Under the pieces are notes generated by a model, which made no database searches, was not told the origin of the DNA, and was given only the letters and a program-made list of their open reading frames with translations. Below, one piece after another: positions 1 to 5,850 of a stretch of 5,850 nucleotides of DNA. Positions within the stretch are counted from its first letter, which is position 1. Every line of letters begins with the position of its first letter. A program made the position numbers and the translations under genes. Source of the stretch: Massilia sp. (GTDB lineage Bacteria; Pseudomonadota; Gammaproteobacteria; Burkholderiales; Burkholderiaceae_D); the NCBI GenBank assembly GCA_003520365.1, contig DOUW01000277.1, forward strand, positions 1 to 5,850, in the 5' to 3' direction.

Positions 1-20
1 GGACAAGTCCCCACCCTACG
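1..20 (-). repeat. Partial copy of palindromic intergenic repeat (right-end module)
   Basis: A small palindrome, GGAC-AA-GTCC (1-10), is followed directly by CCACCCTACG (11-20). The same arrangement, palindrome then CCACCCTAC, occurs at 179-199, and the reverse-orientation GTAGGGTGG occurs at 61-69. CCACCCTACG at 11-20 is an exact 10-bp inverted match to CGTAGGGTGG at 60-69. The copy runs off the left edge of the window, so its full length is unknown. I infer that it is the end of a neighbouring element of the same family. Confidence 0.5.
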
Positions 21-59
21 CCACTATACGATCGTGAAGTAAGGCGGGTTGTTGTTTTT

Positions 60-200
60 CGTAGGGTGGCACCTGTGTCCACGCGGTGCAGCAGCGCCGG
101 ATCGGGAACGTTCGCCGTAGGCTCGTTGAGGCCGCACCACCGGATTCGGGTTGGTGGTACGCGCATACTGTACAGCGTGGACTCAGGAGTCCACCCTACA
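60..200. repeat. Palindromic intergenic repeat element, about 140 bp (REP/MITE-like)
   Basis: The element is bounded by perfect 9-bp terminal inverted repeats, GTAGGGTGG (61-69) and CCACCCTAC (191-199). Inside these is a second matched pair, GTCCACGC (77-84) and GCGTGGAC (175-182), then a degenerate GGTGCAG (85-91) versus CTGTACA (168-174) pairing. The right arm contains the near-perfect palindrome TGGACTC-AG-GAGTCCA (178-193), while the left arm has a decayed version. A central hairpin is possible from ACCACC (136-141) and GGTGGT (153-158). No convincing coding sequence lies inside. It could be a REP-type or MITE-type element moved by an enzyme encoded elsewhere, but I see no target-site duplication and cannot test copy number. 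Confidence 0.6.
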
Positions 201-227
201 AAAACAGCGCCATCATCACAGCAGACA

Positions 228-257
228 ATAAAAACCGGGGCGCATGCAGCGCCCCGT
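228..257 (-). terminator. Rho-independent terminator of the prfB-HAD-lysS operon
   Basis: Read on the minus strand, a perfect 7-bp GC stem GGGGCGC/GCGCCCC (plus-strand arms 237-243 and 249-255) encloses a 5-nt loop (244-248). It is followed by GG and a run of five T (plus-strand A run 230-234). The stem starts about 25 nt after the lysS stop codon, the expected place for the end of this leftward transcript. Confidence 0.88.
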
Positions 258-279
258 TTCTATTCGCGATCGAACGCGA

Positions 280-1815
280 TCAGTCTTCCTTGCGCAGGTG
301 CGGGAACAGCAGCACGTCGCGGATGTTCGGCGAGTCGGTGATCAGCATCATCAGGCGGTCGATGCCGATGCCGCAGCCGCCGGCCGGCGGCATGCCGTAT
401 TCCAGCGCGCGGATGTAGTCGGCGTCGTAGAACATCGCCTCGTCGTCGCCCGCGTCCTTGGCGGCCACTTGCGACAGGAAGCGCGCGGCCTGGTCTTCCG
501 GATCGTTCAGCTCCGAGAAGCCGTTGGCGATCTCGCGGCCGACCATGAACAGCTCGAAGCGCTCGGTGATGCCTTCGCGGGTGTCGGAAGCGCGCGCCAG
601 CGGCGACACTTCGACCGGGTAGTCGATGATGAAGGTCGGTTCCCACAGCAGGGCTTCGGCGGTCTCTTCGAACAGCGCCAGCTGCAGCGCGCCCAGGCCG
701 GCGGTGGCGAAGGGCTTGACGCCGAACTTCAGCAGTTCCTGCTTCAGGAAATCCATCGAGTTCAGCTGCTCCGGGGTGTAGCCCGGCGCATACTTGTCGA
801 TCGCTTCGACGATGGTCAGGCGCTGGAAGGGCTTGGACAGGTCCAGCTCGCGGCCGCCGTAGGTCAGCACGGCGCTGCCGTTCGAATCGATCGCGGCCTG
901 GCGGATCACCTGCTCGGTGAAGTCCATGATCCACTTGTAGTCGGTGTAGGCCGCATAGAATTCCATCATCGTGAATTCCGGGTTGTGACGGACCGACACG
1001 CCTTCGTTGCGGAAGTTGCGGTTGATCTCGAACACGCGGTCGAAACCGCCGACCACCAGGCGCTTCAGGTAGAGCTCGGGCGCGATGCGTAGGTACATTT
1101 CCATGTCCAGCGCATTGTGGTGGGTGACGAACGGCTTGGCCGCGGCGCCGCCCGGGATCGGGTGCAGCATCGGGGTCTCGACTTCCATGAAGCCGTGCTC
1201 TTCCATGAAGCGGCGCATCGACGACATCGCGGCGGTACGCGCCTTGAAGGTGCGGCGCGTCTCTTCGTTCATGATCAGGTCGACGTAGCGCTGGCGGTAC
1301 TTGGTCTCCTGGTCGGCCAGGCCGTGGAACTTGTCCGGCAGCGGGCGCAGGGCCTTGGCGATCAGGCGCAGCTTGCTGACCTTGACGGTCAGTTCGTCGA
1401 CCTTGGTCTTGAACAGCGTGCCTTCGATGCCCAGGATGTCGCCCAGGTCGTAGCTGCGCAGGGCTTCCATGGCTTCTTCGCCGGCGGAATCGAGGGTGAT
1501 GTAGATCTGGATCCGGCCACTGGCCGCCGGGCCCGAGCTGTCCTGCAGGGTCGCGAACGCGGCCTTCTTGCCGGCTTCGCGGCGCAGCATCATGCGGCCG
1601 GCCAGCATCACGCTCACGGGTTCGGCTTCCAGCTCTTCGCGGGTCTTGCCGCCGTAGGTCTCGACCAGGTCCGCTGCCTTGTCCTGGGGGACGAAGTCGT
1701 TCGGGAAGGGATTGCCCTGCTGGCGCAGCGCGGCCAGCTTGGCGCGGCGCTCGGCCATGATCTTGTTTTCGTCGAGCGCCACTACCGGCGTCTGGTCTTG
1801 GTTTTCCGTAGTCAT
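280..1815 (-). CDS. lysS: Lysyl-tRNA synthetase, class II
   Basis: This cytoplasmic enzyme charges tRNA-Lys with lysine using ATP. The product is 511 aa, normal for bacterial class II LysRS. An N-terminal OB-fold anticodon-binding domain spans roughly residues 65-155. The catalytic core shows all three class II motifs: motif 1 around residues 203-222 with ETPML and its conserved proline at 215, motif 2 with FRNEG at 268-272 followed by [12 protein letters not shown], and motif 3 with GIGIDR at 482-487. I chose the ATG at 1813-1815 because the protein then begins [10 protein letters not shown], as expected for the family. The frame stays open for 73 more codons upstream, but that stretch overlaps the HAD gene and looks like random GC-rich translation. 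No good Shine-Dalgarno sequence precedes the start. The gene begins 26 nt after the HAD stop and is the last gene of the operon, followed by a strong terminator. A short SGPAAS insertion lies in the OB fold at about residues 94-99. Confidence 0.97.
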   Translation of the reverse strand: MTTENQDQTPVVALDENKIMAERRAKLAALRQQGNPFPNDFVPQDKAADLVETYGGKTREELEAEPVSVMLAGRMMLRREAGKKAAFATLQDSSGPAASGRIQIYITLDSAGEEAMEALRSYDLGDILGIEGTLFKTKVDELTVKVSKLRLIAKALRPLPDKFHGLADQETKYRQRYVDLIMNEETRRTFKARTAAMSSMRRFMEEHGFMEVETPMLHPIPGGAAAKPFVTHHNALDMEMYLRIAPELYLKRLVVGGFDRVFEINRNFRNEGVSVRHNPEFTMMEFYAAYTDYKWIMDFTEQVIRQAAIDSNGSAVLTYGGRELDLSKPFQRLTIVEAIDKYAPGYTPEQLNSMDFLKQELLKFGVKPFATAGLGALQLALFEETAEALLWEPTFIIDYPVEVSPLARASDTREGITERFELFMVGREIANGFSELNDPEDQAARFLSQVAAKDAGDDEAMFYDADYIRALEYGMPPAGGCGIGIDRLMMLITDSPNIRDVLLFPHLRKED

Positions 1816-1841
1816 GATGGGATAACAGTGTTTGTGAGGTT

Positions 1842-2504
1842 TCAGGCGAACAGCAGTTCGGCCTTCAGTTCGGTGAAGTCGCGCACGATGGCGATGACGT
1901 TGTCGTAGCCGGCGAAGCTGGACGCGGGCAGGGTGGTGGTCAGGACGACGCAGCGCATGCCGGCACGGCGCGCCGCTTCCACGCCCAGCGGCGCATCCTC
2001 GAACACGATGCAGTGCTCGGGCGCCACGCCGCACAGCTCGGCCGCCTTCAGGAACACGTCGGGATGCGGCTTGCCGCGCGCAACGTCCGTCGCGCCGACG
2101 ATCGCATCGAAATGGCGGCGCAGGTCCAGGCCGTCGAGGGTGAACGCGACGTTCGCCGGCGGCGCCGCGGTGCCGACCGCCAGCTTCACGCCATGCCGCT
2201 GCGCCTGGTCGAGCAGCGCCTCGAAGCCGGCGACCGGTTTCAGGTGCGGCGCGTACAGCTCGCGGTAGACCGATTCCTTTTCGTGGTTGAGCGCCGCGAC
2301 TTCTTCATCGGTGAGGTGCTCGCCCAGGTAGCTGCGAATGATCTCGCCGCCCTGGCGGCCGGCCGTCGCGCGGAAGAATTCGTCCGCGTCGATGGCCCGG
2401 CCGCGGCGCGCGAAGAAGGCGATCCACGAGTCCGTGTGGAAGGCCATGTTGTCGACGATGGTGCCGTCCATGTCGAACACGAAGGACTGTTTTGCCATGG
2501 TCAT
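1842..2504 (-). CDS. HAD-family hydrolase, beta-phosphoglucomutase-like (subfamily IA)
   Basis: The product is a 220-aa soluble protein with all four HAD motifs. Motif I is FDMDGT, with nucleophile D11 and acid/base D13. Motif II is VGTAAP with T112. Motif III is GKPHPD with K145. Motif IV is FEDAPLG with E169/D170. A helical cap lies between motifs I and II (about residues 18-95). H23, R50 and K76 fall where beta-phosphoglucomutase has its substrate-binding His, Arg and Lys, judged by eye. The family acts on small phosphorylated metabolites through a phospho-aspartate intermediate. Whether this member is a mutase or a phosphatase (for example YqaB-like fructose-1-phosphatase) cannot be decided from the sequence. 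The first ATG (2502-2504) is preferred: it lies 3 nt after the prfB stop, with AGGG inside the prfB end upstream, which suggests translational coupling. A second in-frame ATG is at 2496-2498 (protein starting MAKQ). The gene sits between two translation genes, and its link to them is unknown. Confidence 0.92.
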   Translation of the reverse strand: MTMAKQSFVFDMDGTIVDNMAFHTDSWIAFFARRGRAIDADEFFRATAGRQGGEIIRSYLGEHLTDEEVAALNHEKESVYRELYAPHLKPVAGFEALLDQAQRHGVKLAVGTAAPPANVAFTLDGLDLRRHFDAIVGATDVARGKPHPDVFLKAAELCGVAPEHCIVFEDAPLGVEAARRAGMRCVVLTTTLPASSFAGYDNVIAIVRDFTELKAELLFA

Positions 2505-2507
2505 CGC

Positions 2508-3612
2508 TTACACGCCCTGCTTGAGCGAAGCGGAGATGAAGTCGTCCAGGTCGCCGTCCAGCACGTTCTTGGTGTTGCCGGTCTCGAAGCCGGTGCGCAG
2601 GTCCTTGATGCGCGACTGGTCCAGCACGTAGGAACGGATCTGGTGGCCCCAGCCGACGTCGGTCTTCGAGTCTTCCAGCTTCTGCTGCTCGGCCATGCGC
2701 TTGCGCAGCTCGAGCTCGAACAGCTTGGCGCGCAGCATGTCCCAGGCCTCGGCCTTGTTGCGGTGCTGCGAGCGGTCGTTCTGGCACTGGACCACGATGC
2801 CCGACGGCCCGTGCGTCAGGCGCACCGCGGAGTCGGTCTTGTTGATGTGCTGGCCGCCCGCGCCCGATGCGCGGTAGGTGTCGATGCGCACGTCGGCCGG
2901 ATTGATCTCGATCTCGAAGGATTCGTCGACTTCCGGATATACGAACAGCGAGGTGAACGAGGTGTGGCGGCCGTTGGCCGAGTCGAACGGCGACTTGCGC
3001 ACCAGGCGGTGCACGCCGGTCTCGGTACGCAGGTGGCCGTAGGCGTACTCGCCCTCGACCTTGATGGTGGCGGTCTTGATGCCGGCGACCTCGCCCTCGG
3101 ACATTTCCATGACCTCGGCCTTGAAGCCCTTGCGCTCGCAGTAGCGCAGGTACTGGCGCAGCAGCATCGAGGCCCAGTCCTGGGCTTCGGTGCCGCCGGC
3201 GCCGGCCTGGATGTCGATGAAGCAGTTGGCGTGGTCCATCGGGTTGCTGAACATGCGGCGGAATTCCATCGACTCGATGGTCTTCTGGATCTCCTCGGCG
3301 TCGCCGCCGATCGATTCCAGGGTGCCGTGGTCGCCTTCTTCCTTTGCCATCTCGAACAGGTCGGTGGCGTCCGCGAGGTCGTTGCGCGCTTTCTCGAGCG
3401 TCAGCACGACGCCTTCCAGCGCCTTCTTTTCCTTGCCGAGGTCCTGGGCCCGTTTCTGGTCATTCCAGACGGCCGGGTCCTCGAGTTCCTGGTTGACCTG
3501 TTCTAGTTTCTCTGACTTGCGATCGAAGTCAAAGATACCTCCGAAGTTCGGCTTCACGGCTGGTCAGGTCGTTCAGCAGGGCGGAGATGGCGTTGATGCG
3601 TTCAGCTTCCAT
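2508..3612 (-). CDS. prfB: Peptide chain release factor 2, expressed by programmed +1 frameshift
   Basis: RF2 recognises UGA and UAA stop codons on the ribosome and triggers peptide release. The gene begins at the ATG at 3610-3612 (protein [10 protein letters not shown]...). It reads 27 codons to an in-frame UGA at 3529-3531, then continues in the +1 frame from GAC (Asp28) to the TAA at 2508-2510, giving 367 aa. E. coli RF2 has 365 aa. The stop-codon recognition tripeptide SPF is at residues 207-209 and the catalytic GGQ, within SGAGGQH, at 252-254. The glutamine is the site methylated by PrmC in the family. The residue before SGAGGQ is Ala, the common state; as I recall, E. coli K-12 has the unusual Thr here. 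An unshifted GTG-started reading (from 3557) would give an atypical N-terminus and is not credible. This is the first gene of the operon, divergent from cpdB. Expression is presumably autoregulated: low RF2 makes the ribosome pause at UGA and shift. Confidence 0.97.
3528..3543 (-). promoter_or_regulatory. prfB programmed +1 ribosomal frameshift site
   Basis: On the minus strand the sequence is CGG AGG TAT CTT TGA C. It comprises an internal Shine-Dalgarno-like GGAGG (3538-3542), a 3-nt spacer TAT, the slippery CTT (Leu27) and the in-frame stop UGA followed by C. The organisation matches the E. coli site (AGG GGG TAT CTT TGA C), including spacing and the weak UGA-C stop context. The reading frame before the site matches an RF2 N-terminus and the +1 frame after it matches the rest of RF2, so this is real recoding rather than a sequencing error. 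Confidence 0.96.
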
Positions 3613-3634
3613 GATCTTGGCGTTTTATGAGTTG

Positions 3635-3650
3635 AATCGAACCTTCGATT
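3635..3650. repeat. Perfect inverted repeat at the prfB promoter/start of transcript
   Basis: The arms AATCGAA (3635-3641) and TTCGATT (3644-3650) are perfect 7-bp inverted repeats separated by CC. The upstream arm (relative to prfB) shares 3 bp with the TATAAT hexamer, and the repeat covers the expected transcription start region. It could be an operator or a small hairpin at the 5' end of the mRNA. No regulator is identifiable from it. Confidence 0.45.
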
Positions 3651-3653
3651 ATA
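3648..3653 (-). promoter_or_regulatory. Candidate -10 element of the prfB operon promoter
   Basis: The minus strand reads TATAAT, a perfect sigma-70 type -10 hexamer, 35 nt before the prfB ATG. Transcription would start near 3641 and give a leader of about 30 nt. The region where a -35 box should lie (about 3670-3677) is pure GC (CGCGCC type), with no TTGACA resemblance, and there is no TGn extension. If real, the promoter may need an activator or be of modest strength. Confidence 0.55.
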
Positions 3654-3690
3654 CCGCAGACGGCCCGCGCGGCGCGGCGCCCCGGGGTTC

Positions 3691-3726
3691 GTTCTTGCTC
3701 CCGTTCTTGCTCCCGTTCTTGCTCGG
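3691..3726. repeat. 12-bp tandem repeat, three copies
   Basis: GTTCTTGCTCCC occurs at 3691-3702 and again at 3703-3714. A third copy, GTTCTTGCTCGG, at 3715-3726 differs in its last two bases. It lies in the divergent intergenic region, just upstream of the candidate cpdB promoter, and each unit contains TTGCTC. Copy number could vary between strains. Confidence 0.85.
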
Positions 3727-3748
3727 TGCTGCGCCGCTGCCGTATCAT
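3719..3748 (+). promoter_or_regulatory. Weak candidate promoter for cpdB
   Basis: TTGCTC (3719-3724, within the third tandem-repeat unit) and TATCAT (3743-3748) are separated by 18 nt and lie 27 nt or more upstream of the cpdB ATG. The -10 matches consensus at five of six positions; the -35 matches only its first three bases. A weak purine-rich AAGAA (3765-3769), 6 nt before the ATG, may act as the ribosome binding site. Confidence 0.35.
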
Positions 3749-3775
3749 CCAGCGCATCCTACCTAAGAATTACTC

Positions 3776-5794
3776 ATGCGACACTCAATCCCTTATCAAA
3801 TCGCTCACGGGCTACTGCCTGCGCTGTTGGCCATGTCGGCGCCGGCGCTCGCCGCCAAGCCTGCCCCGAAAGGCGCGACCGCCGTGCTGGCCGTGCTGGA
3901 AACGACCGACCTGCACTCGAACGTGGTCGGTTACGACTACTTCAAGCTGGCCGCCGAGCCGTCGATCGGCCTGGACCGTACTGCCAGCCTGATCGCCCAG
4001 GCACGCGGCGACTACGCCAACACGGTGCTGTTCGATAACGGCGACACGATCCAGGGCAATGCGCTGGCCGACTACCAGGCGTTGGTCGCACCGGTGCGCT
4101 GCGAGCAGACGCTGGGCATCTACAAGGTGATGAACGCGCTGAAGTACGACGGCGCCTCGATCGGCAACCACGAATTCAACTACGGGCTGGCTTACCTGTC
4201 GCAGGTGACCGGCAACCGCTTCAAGGTCGACGGCGTCGAACAGCCGAAGCGCTGCGCCGGCCCGGCCTTCCCGCAGGTGCTGGCCAACGTCTACAGCGCG
4301 AAAACGAAGCAGCCGCTGTTCGAGCCCTACCGGATCGTCGAGAAGAAGATCGGCGGCACGGATGCGCAGGGTAGGACGATCACGGCCACCGTCAAGGTCG
4401 GCATCATCGGCTTCACGCCGCCGACCATCATGTCCTGGGACAAGCGCTGGCTCGAAGGGAAGGTCTACACCACCGGCGTGGTCGAGGCGGCCGAGAAGTA
4501 CGTGCCCGAGATGCGCCGCAAGGGTGCCGACATCGTCGTCGCGATCGCCCACGGCGGCCTGGATGCCAGTCCCTACACGCCGCAGATGGAAAACGCCGGC
4601 TACTACCTGGCGCGGGTAGAAGGCGTGGACGCGATGCTGCTCGGTCACTCGCACCAATTGTTCCCGAACGCGGCCAGCACTGCGCCGCAGTTCAACCTGC
4701 CGGGCGTGGACAAGGCGAAAGGCCTGGTGCATGGCGTGCCGACGGTGATGGCCAACCTCTGGGGCAAGCACCTGGGCCTGATCGCCTTCCACCTGCGCGC
4801 CGACGGCAAGCGCTGGACAATCGAGAAGGACAAGACCCTGGTCGAAGCGCGCGCCGCCCAGAACGCCGACAAGTCGTTTGTCGCGCCCGACCCGCAGGTC
4901 CTGGCCCTGATCAAGGAAGAGCACGACGCCACCATCGCCTACGTGAAGACGCCGGTCGGCAGCAGCGAGTTCCGCATGACGACCTATTTCGCCGACGTGG
5001 GCGACCCGTCGGCGCTGCAGGTGGTGAACCAGGCCCAGACCGCCTACGTGAAGCAGTACATCGCGGCCAACCTGCCGCAGTACGCGAAGCTGCCGGTGCT
5101 GTCGATGTCGGCGGCGTTCAAGAGCGGCAATGCGGGCGCCTTCGATTTCACCGACGTCCCGGCCGGGAACCTGGCGCTGAATAACGCGGCCGACCTCTAC
5201 CTCTATCCGAACGCGCTGTATGCGGTCAAGGTCGACGGCGCAGGGCTGAAGGCCTGGCTGGAAACGTCGGCGCGCCGCTTCAACACCATCGATCCATCGA
5301 ACACCGCGCCGCAGGAACTGATCAACGCCAGCTTCCCGAGCTATAACTTCGATACCGTCACCGACAGCGCGATCGGCTACGAGATCGACGTGACCCAGCC
5401 GCCGGGGCAGCGCATCGGCAAGCTGACGCTGCACGGCGCGCCGGTCGATCCGGCGCAGGAATTCATCGTCGCCACCAACAACTACCGCGCCAGCGGCGGC
5501 GGCAACTTCCCGGACCTGGACGGCAGCAAGACCGTGTTGGCCTCGCCGGATACCAGCCGCGACGTGCTGATCGCCTATGTCCGCGACGTGAAGAAGCTGA
5601 CGCGCGCGGCCAACGGCGCCGCCCGCAGCTGGCGTTTCGCGCCGGTGAAGACCGCCGGTCCGGTGGTGTTCCACTCGGCGCCGGGCATGCTGGGGCTGGC
5701 CCAGGAGGCAGGGCTGGGCAACGTACGCCAGCTGCGCGCCGACGATGGCCAGGGCAAGGGGTTCGCCTTGTACGCGGTCGACCTGGCGCAATGA
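3776..5794 (+). CDS. cpdB: Periplasmic 2',3'-cyclic-nucleotide 2'-phosphodiesterase/3'-nucleotidase
   Basis: The enzyme hydrolyses 2',3'-cyclic nucleotides to 3'-nucleotides and then to nucleosides, which lets the cell use extracellular RNA breakdown products. The protein is 672 aa; E. coli CpdB is about 647. Residues 1-26 form a Sec-type signal peptide with likely cleavage after ALA (24-26), so the mature protein is periplasmic. The metallophosphoesterase domain (about 35-350) has the dinuclear-metal motifs TTDLHSN (43-49; D45, H47), DNGD (87-90; D90), GNHEFNYG (130-137; N131, H132), AHGG (258-261; H259) and GHSH (290-293; H291, H293). The C-terminal 5'-nucleotidase domain (about 380-625) carries AADLYLYPN (471-479), YNFDT (523-527), EIDVTQPPG (536-544) and TNNYRASGGG (567-576), close to E. 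coli CpdB. The mature protein has only two cysteines, C109 and C160, the latter in an extra segment of about 20 residues. The start is chosen by the signal peptide. The gene is divergent from prfB and overlaps the next gene by 4 nt. Confidence 0.95.
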   Translation: MRHSIPYQIAHGLLPALLAMSAPALAAKPAPKGATAVLAVLETTDLHSNVVGYDYFKLAAEPSIGLDRTASLIAQARGDYANTVLFDNGDTIQGNALADYQALVAPVRCEQTLGIYKVMNALKYDGASIGNHEFNYGLAYLSQVTGNRFKVDGVEQPKRCAGPAFPQVLANVYSAKTKQPLFEPYRIVEKKIGGTDAQGRTITATVKVGIIGFTPPTIMSWDKRWLEGKVYTTGVVEAAEKYVPEMRRKGADIVVAIAHGGLDASPYTPQMENAGYYLARVEGVDAMLLGHSHQLFPNAASTAPQFNLPGVDKAKGLVHGVPTVMANLWGKHLGLIAFHLRADGKRWTIEKDKTLVEARAAQNADKSFVAPDPQVLALIKEEHDATIAYVKTPVGSSEFRMTTYFADVGDPSALQVVNQAQTAYVKQYIAANLPQYAKLPVLSMSAAFKSGNAGAFDFTDVPAGNLALNNAADLYLYPNALYAVKVDGAGLKAWLETSARRFNTIDPSNTAPQELINASFPSYNFDTVTDSAIGYEIDVTQPPGQRIGKLTLHGAPVDPAQEFIVATNNYRASGGGNFPDLDGSKTVLASPDTSRDVLIAYVRDVKKLTRAANGAARSWRFAPVKTAGPVVFHSAPGMLGLAQEAGLGNVRQLRADDGQGKGFALYAVDLAQ

Positions 5795-5850
5795 AGCGGC
5801 TTGGCTTGCCGGGACTGATCTTGGCCCTGGCGCTTGCCGCCGGCGCCGCC
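5791..5850 (+). CDS. Start of an unidentified exported protein (partial, runs off window)
   Basis: The ATG at 5791-5793 overlaps the cpdB stop as ATGA. It opens a frame that stays open to the window end (20 codons, MKRLGLPGLILALALAAGAA). A basic KR start followed by a hydrophobic run of Leu/Ala/Gly is typical of a Sec signal peptide or an N-terminal membrane anchor. No clear Shine-Dalgarno sequence is seen, so translation is probably coupled to cpdB termination. The mature part is outside the window, so no function can be given. The reading could also be chance, because GC-rich DNA often has open frames, but the overlap and the signal-like sequence together favour a real gene. Confidence 0.65.
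   Translation, partial: MKRLGLPGLILALALAAGAA

Noticed and set aside
60..200. Possible tRNA or structured RNA gene or riboswitch in the left intergenic region
   Set aside because: The pairing is explained by terminal inverted repeats. There is no cloverleaf, no T-loop GGTTCGA-type motif at the right place and no aptamer pattern I recognise, and it lies downstream rather than upstream of lysS.
66..418. Small plus-strand frames across the left intergenic region
   Set aside because: They run through the palindromic repeat, the terminator and the 3' end of lysS. No ribosome binding site or protein-like composition supports them.
1816..2034. Extension of lysS upstream by 73 codons
   Set aside because: The extra residues are Arg/His/Ala-rich, overlap the 3' part of the HAD gene and add nothing known in LysRS.
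2013..3506. Open frame of 497 codons on the plus strand opposite prfB and the HAD gene
   Set aside because: It spans two well-supported minus-strand genes and their junction. Its composition is that of a GC-rich shadow frame and no motif is visible.
2508..3557. prfB as a single-frame gene starting at GTG 3555-3557 (349 aa)
   Set aside because: Its first nine residues (MKPNFGGIF) do not resemble RF2, whereas the upstream ATG frame gives an RF2-like N-terminus leading into a canonical frameshift site.
3812..5791. Long open frame of 659 codons on the minus strand opposite cpdB
   Set aside because: It is antisense to a gene with a full set of family motifs. Its translation is a low-complexity mix of Arg, His, Val, Gln and Gly without recognisable domains, as expected from the GC-rich codon bias of the opposite strand.
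1..5850. CRISPR array, transposase, toxin-antitoxin or phage-defence genes
   Set aside because: Both strands were read for these. No regularly spaced repeats and no proteins of these kinds are present; the window is conserved chromosomal content.

Overview
The window reads as chromosomal DNA of a GC-rich betaproteobacterium, most likely Oxalobacteraceae of the Massilia/Duganella/Telluria type. This rests on the codon bias, the prfB/lysS neighbourhood and the protein character, judged by eye with no database search. Nothing indicates phage, plasmid, transposase, CRISPR, rRNA or tRNA content. The genes are mostly conserved housekeeping functions.

Layout. Positions 1-279 are non-coding. They hold a palindromic intergenic repeat element (about 60-200), part of a second copy at the left edge (1-20), and a rho-independent terminator (228-257) serving the leftward operon. 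Positions 280-3612 form a leftward three-gene operon, prfB (peptide release factor 2) > HAD-family sugar-phosphate phosphatase/mutase-like gene > lysS (lysyl-tRNA synthetase). Gaps are only 3 and 26 nt. prfB is not one continuous frame: codon 28 is an in-frame UGA inside a classic +1 programmed frameshift site with an internal Shine-Dalgarno-like GGAGG. The full product is 367 aa.

Positions 3613-3775 are a 163-bp divergent intergenic region. It carries a TATAAT for prfB overlapped by a perfect 7-bp inverted repeat, a 12-bp x 3 tandem repeat, and a weak candidate promoter for the rightward gene. Positions 3776-5794 encode a periplasmic 2',3'-cyclic-nucleotide 2'-phosphodiesterase/3'-nucleotidase (CpdB-type). 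Its stop overlaps (ATGA) the start of a further exported protein, of which only 20 codons fall inside the window.

Functionally, the leftward operon joins two translation genes (termination and Lys-tRNA charging), as in the E. coli prfB-lysS pair, but with a HAD hydrolase between them. The rightward unit is a nucleotide-scavenging, envelope-localised function. I found no clearly novel system. The points most worth a second look are the HAD gene in the operon, the palindromic repeat element, the promoter-overlapping inverted repeat, the two-cysteine insertion in CpdB and the unknown coupled downstream gene.
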